Positions 32,950 to 43,443 of a stretch of 64,000 bases of DNA are shown here, one piece after another. The notes beneath the pieces were generated by a model. It was not told where the DNA came from and searched no databases. It saw nothing but the letters and a program-made list of their open reading frames with translations. The first letter of the stretch is position 1. Each line of letters starts with the position of its first letter. Made by a program: the position numbers and the translations under genes. Source of the stretch: Cladopsammia gracilis (taxonomy: Eukaryota > Cnidaria > Anthozoa > Scleractinia > Dendrophylliidae); contig JAJGOT010000272.1 of NCBI GenBank assembly GCA_022457155.1, positions 244,001 through 308,000 of the forward strand, given 5' to 3'.

Positions 32950-33780
32950 TAACTCTCCCGTAAGAGGAAATCCACCCTATTTTTCTCTGCTGTCCGCTTA
33001 TGGGAATAGTTCCCGTAAGAGGACAGTTCTACTGACGGGCACTTTTTTTTTCAATTCCCAAGGGTGTCCGCTTACGCAAGAGTTGACTGTATCTTGTAAC
33101 AGCAGAAGGCAGAAGCCATGCTTCTGTCTACACTTGTTGCTCACACTTTGCGCTCGTGCCTCAAAGCCCGCTTGAGCACCGCCCAAAGTGCCTGTTGTGC
33201 AGGCTATGGAGCAGCTAAAACTCGGCGCGCCAACGAGCGAGGAAAACGACTCGGAAGACTGGGCCAGAGGGTACGAGGCTCCCTCCTCCATTTTAAGCAC
33301 TCGCAATCTTTTTCCCTCGCGCGCCGCATATCCTTCGTTCTTTACCATCTAAACGCCTGGGGCGGGCTACTGGGTATCTTTAACTTTAACTTTAATTAAC
33401 ATAATTGCCTTTAGCAAGCTAATCCGGCAATGGGCGGTCAGAACACGGAAGCTCATGACATTGACAGCGAAGGAAAAAAAAAAAAAAAAAAATCGTCAAT
33501 ACGTGGCTTATAAGCGAAAGAAAGACTCGAATTTGACCTTAGACTGCAAAACAGTGTTTTTTTTTTTCGCTGCCCACTCGCAAAGGCAAGCCTGGAAAAT
33601 GTGGATTCGCGCGCGAGCCTCACACGCCGTAGGGGGTCTCTCTCCAGTCTCCACTCGCACGCACGCATTCGTGTGACCAACGCAAAAAAAATACGACTAT
33701 TTTTCTGTCTAATTTGACCTTAGTGAATTTGTATCAACAGCTCTTCTGGCCCGAACTAAAAGTCACGTGGGAACAAGTCG
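32950..33780. other. Gene-less stretch with repeat-like CpG-rich segments
   Basis: Motifs such as GTCCGCTTAYGGGAAT/CTTACGCAAGAG recur (32985-33090), and a CpG-rich segment (33110-33330) has overlapping ORFs on both strands with no domain. These look like an interspersed repeat. Poly-A/T tracts are at 33474-33491 and 33557-33568. Confidence 0.4.
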
Positions 33781-33815
33781 CGGGAATAAAGATGTCATAA
33801 TAAAAGCATGATATT

Positions 33816-33908
33816 GGTGGTTTTCACGTTATGTCACGGCGGCCATGTTGGTGCACACCTGCAAAAGAATTTTAATGAACTTCTTTTGTTATGTGCACCA
33901 ACCATCTA
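33816..33908. mobile_element. Mariner-like MITE, family 3 copy B (truncated)
   Basis: This matches the inverse of 12438-12590 through GGTTTTCACGTTA, GGCCATGTTGGTGCACACCT and AATTTTAATGAACTTCTTTT. It then ends in CCATCTATA after an internal deletion. Confidence 0.7.
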
Positions 33909-34497
33909 TACATTACAAGAATGTCGCAAAGTTGCTCGATACATGTACTTGTATCAAACTCCAAGCTCAGAGAGGTCAGGTCTTCCGCAGAGGTCATCCC
34001 ACTCTGTTCCTCTCCTACAGCCATAGTAGAAATCGCTCGGTTGTCAGTTTGCCCATCTCCGCCATGTTCCAATGGCACTAGTCACAAGTGCTCGTAAGTA
34101 TTAACGCAGGATGTTCATTGTATTCATTCCGCCACGAGAATGCTGGCATTCGCTTCTAAAATGACTGCAAGCAAAGCTCCTGCTGCAAACATATCCCACG
34201 GAGAAAATTGTGGCACAAGTGGCGAAGCTTGTAACGCCAGTGGTTGATCACACCACTCTCGCATCGCGGTCGGTCCACTTTGAAGAAAAATAAGAAACTG
34301 CTCAAAGTTTTCCTAGCCTGCTCCAAGCGTTAGACAGTGGGGAACAACACGAAGAAAAAAACTGCGATAAAAAGCAAACATAAAGCGACCAAACTGGGGA
34401 GATGGAGGGAGAAACTGAACAGCCAGTTCCCTCACTTCGCTCTTTCGCACCTATTCCCCACCGTCAGCACTCGTCACTTATCCCTCCACTCCTCATT

Positions 34498-34687
34498 AGC
34501 CTGTTCCAGGCTCCGAGATAGTGGGGAACGCGCGAATTAAAAAAAAAGGAGAAAAAATCACGAGAAAACTGGGAGAGGGAGGTCGGCGGACCACCCTCTC
34601 CCCAGTTCCCCCGCGATTTTTTTTTTTTTTTTTTTCATTTTTTTAACTTCGCGCTTTCCCCACTATCTCGGAGCCTGGAGCAGGCCA
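34498..34687. mobile_element. Mutator-like MITE, 190 bp, perfect 10-bp TSD
   Basis: The ends AGCCTGTTCCAGGCTCCGAG and CTCGGAGCCTGGAGCAGGC are inverted copies extending through ATAGTGGGGA/TCCCCACTAT. The flanks ACTCCTCATT at 34488-34497 and 34688-34697 are identical. A poly-T tract of about 17 and a C-rich segment fill the loop. An unpaired relative of the left end lies at 34315-34345 (CCTGCTCCAAGC..CAGTGGGGAAC). Confidence 0.9.
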
Positions 34688-35064
34688 ACTCCTCATTGGC
34701 TGAACGCCTGTCGCCTGGAACAGGCCACCTCAAAGTCTAAGGTGCTTTAATAATTTAATCGATTTAATTCTAAAGAACGAGAAGGTCTTCACTAACTCTA
34801 AAATTCAGTAGTCTGCTATTACGCCTAGTAAACAGAGTAAAGAAAGAAAGAGAGTCCTTGCCCAAAGGGGAGTCAGGGGCAGCCACGCCCATTTTTTTTT
34901 GGGGGGGGGGGAATGTTCCGCTCGGTAGGTAAAATGGCCTGCTGTGGAAGCACACCTAATATATTAAATAAGTTGCGAGACAAGGGATTGGACTATTTTA
35001 AATAGTAAGACAATTATTTTCCTATTGAGGCAACTTTTCGACGAAAATTCTGCCTAAGCTAAAT

Positions 35065-35180
35065 GCAACAACAACAACAACAACAACAAGCTTTATTTGC
35101 ATGACTAATTAATATATATAGATTAGGCAGAGCCTAACAGCGTCGCACTTTGAACAAGCTTATAAACTAAGGTGAAACTT
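35065..35180 (-). mobile_element. Non-LTR 3' end with (TTG)n tail
   Basis: On the minus strand the sequence CTGTTAGGCTCTGCCTAATC leads through ATGCAAATAAAGC to eight TTG triplets (35067-35090). This is typical of the 3' end and tail of a LINE or LINE-mobilised SINE. No coding part is recognised upstream. Confidence 0.5.
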
Positions 35181-35914
35181 AACTAAGGTGAAAGATCGGA
35201 AGCACAAGAATTAAGATTGACGACCGGGCTATTTTTAAATTTTAGCAATTCTCAAAAAACAGTAAGCCCAACCGTCTGCACAGCACATTTAGACCGTACA
35301 AAAGTTCACAAAAACAACTGTCTAGAATAACTAGTACGACTACTTTCCGAATAAAATACAGTTTTTGTTTGTCAAAAATTGCCCGAGAAACTGATTTGGA
35401 AATCCAAATTGCAAAAATACATTAAGATATTTGCATAATAAGTCGACGCGAGTGAAGACAGAAAATCTAAGTCTTGTTTTGTTTACATAAAATCGCTTTT
35501 TAATCTATGTAATGAATGAACAAAGACATAAAAACGGCCAACACAATCTTCTTTCGAAAAATTTTATTCAAATCTCCATTAATTGATGTTTTAAAACCAA
35601 ACACGTACCATTTATAACGCATCAAGGCAGAGCTGTCCTCGTTGAAATTCAAGATAGCAACACGACTTAATTTGAACGTTTCATAAACATGAACACAAAG
35701 GAAAAGTCAATCAAAAATTGATGTCAACATAAATTCCCATCGAAAACTGTGATTTATTGCTGCGAGCCCCCAGGCGAGTAGCACATTAATCTTTGGTTTG
35801 CCTGTGGATCCTTGGGTTCCCTGCACCTTATGTTATGCGGCAGTCTCGATTTTTTATTTGTTACGATGCATGATTTTGAGTAAGTGTACGTCCAGCGGTG
35901 TCATCATAACTTAG

Positions 35915-36178
35915 ATGCGCCTGGCTCTGAATGCGTCTTTCTCCGTCCATAGCACGTTGCTTGCTCCTCTATTCTTCGATTTCAAAGTAAGTGTTTCTAT
36001 TTGCAAAAGTATCATGCCAAATTCAAACTTATTTGTTGCTGGAAGCATTCATCAAGGTCACGAACGATTTAGTGACATTTCACGGGGAAGGCAATGTTCT
36101 TTTATGAGTTTTTCAGCGTTGTTTAATACGTGCTCAGCCGGTTTGCCGATTGAACAATGGATCACAAATAACTACTAA
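35915..36178 (+). pseudogene. Transposon-encoded cysteine-protease-like domain, relic
   Basis: The ORF contains the motif GSIHQGHERFSDISRGRQCS followed by FMSFSALFNT and ends prematurely after QWITNN. The HQG.ERF....GRQC..MSF.AL pattern resembles the nucleophile-Cys region of OTU/herpes-tegument-type protease domains carried by some large DNA transposons (Helitron-like proteins). This is family memory, not a search. A second short ORF downstream (36207-36464) has no recognised motif. Only the N-terminal fragment is present. Confidence 0.5.
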
Positions 36179-36899
36179 TAATGGTATGTAATTCGAAAAT
36201 GATGGCATGGTAATTGACCCAATAAATAAATTTATGAAATTATCAAAATCTGTATGTACATTTACTGTTTCCGTTATGTTTTACTGTCCAGCATCTGCTC
36301 GCAACATTATCATTACAATCTGTAACCTCTTGATAATATCATGTTCCTCGAAGCAAGATTTTATCCCTGAAAGCTCTTCTTTTTCCACTAAAGCGGCTTC
36401 TGAGTATCCCTTAATTAGTATCCCTGTCTTGAGTAGCAAACCGCGAAAAAAGGCAGGGAAATAACGACTTTACTGCTCCGCCTAACACTGCGAAAGATCC
36501 AACTTTTTTTAAAACTTTAAAAAGTGTTCACCGAGCTGACGGCTGTGTAGCCGCGCGTGTGGCGTCATACACGCATGTCTTGCGACGTCATACGCGCCCG
36601 CGAGCTAGTCCTGCGCGACGGACGCCCGGCGGGCACACGACGCGCCCGCGAAACATTCCGCTAGCCATGACCATGAAAAATGACGGGCATAGGTTCTATG
36701 AGTATAGACCCCAGTATCGGGGTGCGCGGCCCGGCGAGTGCTCCGCTATAAATCAATTACAGTATTGCAAAAGCGTAAGATTATATAGAAAGTTAACAAA
36801 TAAAACTAACAAACAAATAAAATCTATCATAATAAACAGATTACAATGCATTAAATCTTACTAGACTGGACTGATAACAATTTTGTTTCGCTGATCAAA

Positions 36900-37110
36900 A
36901 CTGGAAGAAAGGAACTTTAACAGCTAAAAATAATCCTCGGAGTTCATCAATTTTAAAATCAATTCATTCAGTGATAATTGTTTGAAATTCGGCAATTGAT
37001 TATATATTTTATTACTGGTAATCATGTCTAATTGATGAATAATTATGACAGTAAACAGAAAATGGATTTCGTCTTCGATATTACGGAGACCACACTGACA
37101 GAACAAAGTT
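36900..37110 (-). pseudogene. LINE remnant, C-terminal Cys-rich motif
   Basis: On the minus strand MFCQCGLRNIEDEIHFLFTV matches the CxxC...IEDExHFLF motif at the C-terminus of some non-LTR ORF2 proteins. It is followed by LPNFKQLSLNELILKLMNS and a stop. The remainder is lost. Confidence 0.6.
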
Positions 37111-37189
37111 TTTCATCTCTCGAGATTTCGTCTAATATCTGCCAGTTTCAATCTTAAGTTTGTGGTTACTGATCCTAAGCTAAATACAG

Positions 37190-37510
37190 TTGAACCCGTA
37201 AGCGACTCCCTATAAAGGATCGCCCTATAAAAATAACGAGGGTGCTCGTCGGAAAAATTCGAAAAACACCCCAAAAGGTTCCAGAATCTCGGTTGATAGG
37301 CGTGGTTCAAATATATTTTTACCTCTAAGAGGTACCAATTTTATTCAACACAAGACATCAGTGCTGTCATATTTTTTCAGCTCAATATACCCTAAAAGGT
37401 ACCGCGATAATTATAACCATAGTCACTTTAGATTTCAGCACCCTAAGCGGTACCGATCTACAAATATTAAACCCTGAAAGGTTCGACGTGCACCCCCGTC
37501 ATTTTCATAT
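37190..37510. repeat. Irregular repeat with CCTAARRGGTACC motif
   Basis: The motifs CTCTAAGAGGTACC, CCCTAAAAGGTACCGCGAT, CCCTAAGCGGTACCGAT and CCCTGAAAGGTTCGA recur about every 60 bp. The array ends at a C15 tract (37508-37522) next to the retroelement terminus at 37565. Confidence 0.6.
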
Positions 37511-37564
37511 CGGAGTCCCCCCCCCCCCCCGGGTAAATCATACGAACCCGTAGTTTAATACTCA

Positions 37565-37637
37565 ATATTTTGCCTTCACTACACAACCGAACACACTCAA
37601 AGGTTGAGGCATGGGCGCGTTGGTCAGCCAGGCCCAT
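37565..37637 (-). repeat. Split direct repeat B2
   Basis: 73 bp, identical to 38160-38232. This is the 3' terminus of the Ngaro-like element. Confidence 0.9.
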
Positions 37638-37983
37638 GATACATTTTATTATTGACAAAGGACTATCGTATTACAATATTACTATAATATACTATACTAT
37701 AATATCACAATAACTCTAGGTTGGCCGGCCAGGCCCACGATACATTTTGTCATTGACGAAGAACTATGATATAACGATAACTCTAAGCGCACCAGAGCCG
37801 GACACGTAAACCCCAAAAAACCAACTGTTGGAAAAAATAGGGACCGTGTACCCCCGACCTATGCAGTGGTGCTACCTTTGGGGTTTTAAGGTGTTTTTAA
37901 CTAAGAAACAAACGACTAAAATGCGGCTAAAACTGCCGATAACAAATCTTAAGGTATTACAATAAACAACTAAGACGAAAGTT

Positions 37984-38163
37984 AACTTGTTTGAACAGTA
38001 CTAGAGGCGGCGAGGCTGACCGTAGAATGACACAAATCTATCAACGAACAGTTTTCAAACTCACGAACCGTGAGCCCCTGCGCACTACACTAGTACCCGG
38101 TTCTCTGCTCCGTGTCGGCAAAATATTAATTTATGTCAATACCGATTATCACAAATTACATAT
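37984..38163 (-). repeat. Split direct repeat A2
   Basis: 180 bp, apparently identical to 42377-42556 (offset 4393 bp). It overlaps B1 by the four bases ATAT. Confidence 0.92.
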
Positions 38164-38232
38164 TTTGCCTTCACTACACAACCGAACACACTCAAAGGTT
38201 GAGGCATGGGCGCGTTGGTCAGCCAGGCCCAT
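38160..38232 (-). repeat. Split direct repeat B1
   Basis: 73 bp, identical to 37565-37637. It forms the internal B1-A2 junction expected from a circle-derived terminus. Confidence 0.9.
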
Positions 38233-38329
38233 AGTAGACAGCAAAAGAAAGGGCTAGAGCTCAGACCGACAAGTACTTGAAGACTTCAAGTCTGCTTGGC
38301 AGTGAATCCTTAACATAAATGTTTTAGCT

Positions 38330-39000
38330 GATCGCCTCGACTAGCTAACCTGCTAACTGCGGGCAGTGGATATTCTCAGCTATCCGGGCCTTTTGCGTTT
38401 AAGTTATGAGCAAAGCTAAACTGGACATCCCTGCTACGAATAAGACATAACTCAGAGCTTCTAAGGAAACCTGAAAAAGTGAGAATAAACATAACTAGAC
38501 TTTTTAATTGTAGAAGATTGTCCCAATCAGTTTTTTCAGCAAGTTGCTTGAGACGAGTAACTTCGAGGGACTCGTTCCTCCTGGTGGTAGGTTGGCTGGC
38601 AAGGCGAAGAGCGCCTTCTTTTGCAGCAATGACAGTCGGGTGTACTGAAGGAGAATCAACTCTGGCTAGCTAAGGCGCCCCCTTAAAAGCGTATAGTAGA
38701 AAGCACAATTGATGCAGACACTGACTTTGTGGACTCGAGCAGATGTTGCAGATACAGGGCACGATCCAAAGGTCTGACCGGAAAATTAGGAATACGCAAC
38801 ACGTCTTTAGCAAAGTCTTGCCATCCATTAAAGGTAGTTTTGCGATGACCCAGTGGCTTTCGAAGCAATCACGGTGAATTTCAGATTCTGTTTTAGCTGG
38901 ATAACTTGTACGTTGCCCGGGCTTCCTGCTGACCAAAATGCGGACGAGGAGATATCTAAGAACAACATGAAGCACATATAATGTAAGAGACGAACTCATA
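38330..39000 (-). pseudogene. Tyrosine recombinase of Ngaro-like element
   Basis: On the minus strand the segments WQDFAKDVLRIPNFPVRPLD and ALYLQHLLESTKSVSASIV are followed by a short insertion. Then come DSPSVHPTVIAAKEGALRL and LTFSGFLRSSELCLIRSRDV, where GFLRSSEL carries the presumed catalytic Arg of box I. A stop follows soon after (PLPAVS). The downstream HxxR and catalytic Tyr motifs were not found, so the enzyme is truncated or frameshifted there. Confidence 0.75.
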
Positions 39001-39170
39001 AAGAAAAATGTACGGTCGAACGGAAAATAAAAAAAAAAAAAAAAAAAAAAAAAAAACTGAATTTAAATTGCGCTCGCAACCCTGCTGTCAAAAACAGAAA
39101 GCTTTCCTAACTGATTCGACAAGCCGATAATACCAAACTTAAACCCCATTTAGCTCCTCTTAGAAAATAG

Positions 39171-39580
39171 GGATGATCCCCTATAGGGCATAACATCATG
39201 CCCCGTCTTGGACGTAACATTGAGCCTGTCTAAGCCACTCTCGGGCATAACATTGAGCCCCTCTTGGGCGTAACATTAAAACCCATCTAGGGCGTAACAT
39301 TGAACCCCTCTTGGACGTAACGTTGAAAACCATTTAGGGCATTTCATAACGCTGAGCCCCTCTAGGCCATTCGGTAAGCCCCTCCAGGGCATAACTCTGA
39401 GCCCATCTAGGGCATTCGGTAAACCCCTCCAGGGTATAACGCTGAGCCCATCTAGGGCATTCGGTAAACCCCTCCAGGGTATAACGCTGAGCCCATCTAG
39501 GGCATTCGGTAAGCCCCTCCAGGGCATAACGCTGAGCCCATCTAGGGCATTCATTAAGCCCATCTAGGGCATAACACCTC
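39171..39580 (-). repeat. 45-bp minisatellite built from ~22-bp half units
   Basis: The right half has four to five copies of a 45-bp unit (GGGCATTCGGTAAACCCCTCC plus a second half ending GAGCCCATCTA). The left half is irregular ~22-23-bp units with AGGGCRTAACATTGAGCCCC. On the minus strand it stays open as a 15-residue repeat (PWRGLPNALDGLSVI). It lies between the RNase H and recombinase regions of the retroelement. Confidence 0.85.
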
Positions 39581-39839
39581 TAACAGGCAATTCAATCTAG
39601 GAAAAAAAAAAAATACCCCTAGAAACTTGACTGATTGAAATACGTTCAGTAGGAAATCTGCAAAATAGTCATATCTCCGTGCATTCACTTGGGACACGAA
39701 AGCTCTCACTAGATAACTCGTAGCCCTACCTAGGAGCGATACTAAAGTCAATACGAATTGCTAATGAAGGGACCGTCACGGGATTACAACCGAAAATAGA
39801 GTTCCTGGCTTGACATCTATAAGTAAATTAGGCAAATTA

Positions 39840-41600
39840 AATTAGATAGAATGCCCCAATCATGAATAAAGGTGCTCCAGTGGAAAACCATCTAAACGCA
39901 GAATGGGCCAGAAATGGGCAGACTTCCAAAATGGTACGCTGAGAGCTCCCTTAGCACTGCAAGATCTCGTATGGCTGAAGACTATGCACGTTAAGTAAAC
40001 CGGAGGACGCAGCCGGCTGTCGTGATGGGAACAATTTTGGGCAAAGGCGTATGCACCGCTGGAACCGGGTTGGTAGAATCTGGAATTGAAAACATTTAAC
40101 GTTAGCGTTGAATGAACATGCGAACCTATCACAGGTATGAGGACCCGCTAAACCGTCGAGAGCATAGAAAACCGTGCCATGAATGGTGTAATCGACATAA
40201 TCAATAAACTTGAATATAACACCTGCAATAGTATTTAGATCCCTTAATAGTATCCGCTGCATGTCGATGTCAACATCGTTGAACAGACAGCTCTGAAAAA
40301 TGCCTACTGCAGGCTGTTGTAAAGCCGGACCTTTAGATTATCAGTAGACCAGGTAACTGGCTTACTGGCCTCCAAGAAAGCTTTCAATGACAGGAAAAAC
40401 GGCAAGCAACTCTCTGAACGTGGAACCTTGCGCTTTCTCGAAGTCGGAACGGGTATTGATGAAAAATTTTGCCGTCGAAACTATAAAACTTCCACAAGAT
40501 GAGGCCAATGCATCGGAATATATCACCTAAATGGACTTATGACGGGCTGGCGAAATATGTATGCCCTTAAGGCTCGCTACGTTGGTTTTCCCGAAGATCA
40601 ATTCAGCAAAACTCTCGGGAGGAAACGTAAACGTAAGAGTTCCATGTCGACGCATGCAGTGTTGATCATAGCAAATAGATTTCTAGTCATAAGCTGGGAG
40701 ACGTTGCCCACGCATTAGCCGAGTGAAATAATTTTCCCCGCTAACCCTCGCAATCCTACGAACCGGGACGCGAAAAGAAGCGACCAATATGGAACAATAT
40801 GGAACACATCTATCTGTCTGTCTATATGTAGCGTAAATTTCCGACGTGGCCGTGTTGATGACAGTTCCGAGCCGAGAAATTACCTGAGTTGGGCCCCAAG
40901 ACATTTGGCTTCGTTAGGAAGAAAACCAGAGGTAAGCAAATCGGCATGAACCTGAAGGCTCGCAATCTTTGCGTTGTTGTAACCGACAGCAGCGACGAGA
41001 CCGTCGTCTAAGAAGGCAACAATTTACCCGGCTTCAGATCTCCATTTCTCAATTAACGGCTTAAACAATTCCGTAAACAGCAGGTAAGGCGCTAAACTAA
41101 GACCGAAGGGTAAAACTGAAAACTCATAAAATATCTAGCGTGACCGGCGGAAAATGTCCAAGAAAAAGAAAGAAACTTTCGATGAACGAAGATCTTCAAC
41201 ATGATGATGACCACAAGATCATAAGAGAACATATAGTCTCCCGGATTCTAAATCTCTTAGGCAACATTCAAGTCTTCGCATCTAAAATATTCTCTTGTCG
41301 TGACGCACATCTAAAATAAAACGCTATTAAACAGATTTTTGCGTTAACACAAACAAAGGGTCAATAGTGAAAGGTGGCTCGTAAACTTCAGTAATACAAT
41401 GTGGACTAATGAGCTCGTTCATGACATTCTCAACGGAACTAGAATCCTTCAAAGCTAACGCGTTATTACTGGCCGTAAAAGACGTGGGAATTTTGAGCAA
41501 CGGCAATTTGCATACAAATGGAATAACATCGATAATAAACTTCGGCGCGTTAATGCCCTTCCAGAACTCAATTACTCGATATAATCTCCCTTAGACCGAC
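39840..41600 (-). pseudogene. RT and RNase H of Ngaro-like element
   Basis: On the minus strand the RT opens with YRVIEFWKGINAPKFIIDVI (~41590), then ALALKDSSSVENVMNELIS and YEPPFTIDPLF. The palm follows as FYEFSVLPFGLSLAPYLLF (~41130) and, after a stop, IVAFLDDGLVAAVGYNNAKI. FLDDG carries the catalytic Asp pair as in DIRS-type RTs. RNase H-like pieces follow (STAKFFINTRSD, FRELLAVFPVIESFL, PVTWSTDNLKVRLYNSLQ), then NSRFYQPGSSGAYAF and VPFWKSAHFWPIL. Several frameshifts and stops break the frame. Confidence 0.75.
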
Positions 41601-41774
41601 ACGAATTCCTGGTCCGATTTAAATTCGCATTGTACTTCGGGGTCCAAAAAAAAAAACAAAATATAGAGATGATGGGCAAGAGTCCTCCTGATAGTAATCT
41701 TCGTCCAACTCCATGTGTGAACAGAGTCAGGGGTTTTCCGCACGCAAAGCAAACACCAGTAGCAGATCTTTGCA

Positions 41775-42330
41775 CTAAATGTTGTTGATTAAGGCGAAAG
41801 AAGAAATTAGATGATTGTTGTCTTGCGATCTGTGGAGATTTAGCCTGAATGGACGTCGGCAAGGTTTTCGTTGGTGGGAAGAACGCGCGGTGAAACGCTT
41901 ACGGCTCTGTAAATTTTCCTTTTCGTCTTCTTCGTCGTCGGCCAAATCATGATGTTTGTATTCATTGACAGTTTTTCCAACCAAACGGTGACTTATCTGC
42001 AAGCAGGATGAATTTTTCACGCTCTTGCACGAGAGCCAAACCTTTGTCTAAGGCATCCTTAAATTTCTGCATGTCTTTGCGTTCCAGAGCGGCCTTTGCG
42101 TCCTTCATGGTTTCTTTAATCGCTTTATTGACGTTGTACTGGTCCTCTCTGCTCTTCTTGTTGAATTGCGGAGTGAAACCGCGCTTGATTCTTTTGATTT
42201 CTGTCATCTGCTGGGCAGCCATATCCTCATGTGAAACGCTTGAGAGCTAAACTGGAATCTTTAACCAGAGTCTTAAACTGACCAAGAAGATCCTGGTTGT
42301 TCTGTGTTATTAGTCGTACCGCTGTAGCCT
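41775..42330 (-). pseudogene. gag-like ORF of Ngaro-like element
   Basis: It starts at about 42324 with MNEATAVRLITQNNQDLLGQ, continues LVKDSSLALKRF, and shifts frame to MAAQQMTEIKRIKRGFTPQF. Next come ALDKGLALVQEREKFILLAD, KSPFGWK, and after another shift TVNEYKHHDLADDEEDEKE. A CFACGKP remnant near 41735 suggests a zinc knuckle. Related gag sequences are common in cnidarian genomes (family memory). Confidence 0.7.
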
Positions 42331-42376
42331 CATTCATATTGCCAGGGAGGAAAGCAAAAAAATCGGGGTAACATTG

Positions 42377-42556
42377 AACTTGTTTGAACAGTACTAGAGG
42401 CGGCGAGGCTGACCGTAGAATGACACAAATCTATCAACGAACAGTTTTCAAACTCACGAACCGTGAGCCCCTGCGCACTACACTAGTACCCGGTTCTCTG
42501 CTCCGTGTCGGCAAAATATTAATTTATGTCAATACCGATTATCACAAATTACATAT
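42377..42556 (-). repeat. Split direct repeat A1
   Basis: 180 bp, the 5' terminus of the Ngaro-like element on the minus strand and the partner of 37984-38163. Confidence 0.92.
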
Positions 42557-42782
42557 AGTAAAATACAAAACACCTATCAGCACACACATATGCATGGGAC
42601 AAAATTCTCGTTTTATTGGACTTGCAAACACCGTAGTCTATTTGCTTATGTATTGACATGGAAATATCGGCGGGTGGTCGCTAACCAGAGGTTAAAAACA
42701 ATAGAACAATTGAAATCACCAGCGTGAGTAGCCGAGGTGATCTAACAGGAAGAATTTTTTTTTTTGGAAAAGCGGTCGCTTA

Positions 42783-43083
42783 GGGATGGACCATTAGAAA
42801 AGTGATGGGGGAGGGGGGGGGGGGGGGTGGGAATTTTGGGAGAGGCAAGAATTTTTTTTTTGTCCACCCAAGGTGGAAATCTTTTTTTTTTTCACTCGAT
42901 GGCTGGAATATTTTTTTTTTAATAGTTTATTTTTTAATTGTCCTTGGGCAAATTTTTATTATTTTTTGCGATAATGCGTGGGAATATTTTTTTTCCTTAA
43001 CAATTTACTGGGGAAATTTTTTTTTTTTTGCTTTTGCCCCACCCCACCCCCCCCCCCCCATCACTTTTCTAATGGTCCATCCC
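42783..43083. mobile_element. Harbinger-like MITE, 301 bp
   Basis: TIRs GGGATGGACCATTAGAAAAG / CTTTTCTAATGGTCCATCCC are exact for at least 20 bp and are followed by long G and C tracts. TTA flanks both ends (42780-42782 and 43084-43086), a 3-bp TWA duplication as in PIF/Harbinger. The interior alternates poly-T tracts with short G-rich motifs, which creates a spurious Phe-rich ORF. Confidence 0.85.
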
Positions 43084-43443
43084 TTACGAAAGGTTGGTCG
43101 CACATGGGGGGGATCGACTGTACGTGAGTTCAGAGCTTGACTTTGAATTTTGACAGGAAGTGAGTCAAATAGTAATTTATAAGCAAAGAAAGGTGTCACC
43201 TTTTTTATGCAAACTTTTAGCGGTGAAATTCGAGCTGTCACGCGCACCGGCTATTATTCCGGAGCCGACACGATTGTTCTTGCAGTTGATTTTGAGTCAA
43301 GTCTGTATCCTGGTGGTTTGACATCACTGAGGCACCTTTTAATGTAACGAAGAAAGGACTTTAACGAGCAGCTACAAAATCAAGGCAGAAATCGGGCGAT
43401 CGACCGAAGTCAATACATTCGGTGAGACTGTGGCGCGCGAAAA

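Larger units (their letters stand above)
37565..42556 (-). mobile_element. Ngaro-like tyrosine-recombinase retroelement with complete split direct repeats
   Basis: In minus orientation the order is A1 (42556-42377), gag-like region, RT and RNase H, a minisatellite, tyrosine recombinase, B1 (38232-38160), A2 (38163-37984), spacer, B2 (37637-37565). A1 and A2 (180 bp) are identical as far as I can read, and B1 and B2 (73 bp) match throughout. B1 and A2 overlap by ATAT, and the outer ends also start and finish with ATAT. This A1..B1A2..B2 arrangement is the hallmark of Ngaro/PAT elements of the DIRS order, which integrate by a tyrosine recombinase through a circular intermediate. All ORFs carry stops or frameshifts, so the copy is not autonomous. 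Confidence 0.88.

Noticed and set aside
32998..33399. Overlapping ORFs on opposite strands, Ser-rich
   Set aside because: CpG-rich repeat-like DNA gives long frames on both strands; no splice logic or recognised family.
39171..39580. Regular repeat-spacer look suggesting CRISPR
   Set aside because: The units are contiguous 45-bp tandem copies with no unique spacers, and the host is eukaryotic. It is a minisatellite within a retroelement.
37991..42656. Two ORFs sharing 58 identical residues (MNSTRGGEADRR...)
   Set aside because: They are the A1 and A2 direct repeats of the retroelement read on the antisense strand, not a duplicated gene.
42802..43247. Phe-rich membrane-like ORF and its antisense
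   Set aside because: Created by poly-T blocks inside a MITE; not a membrane protein.
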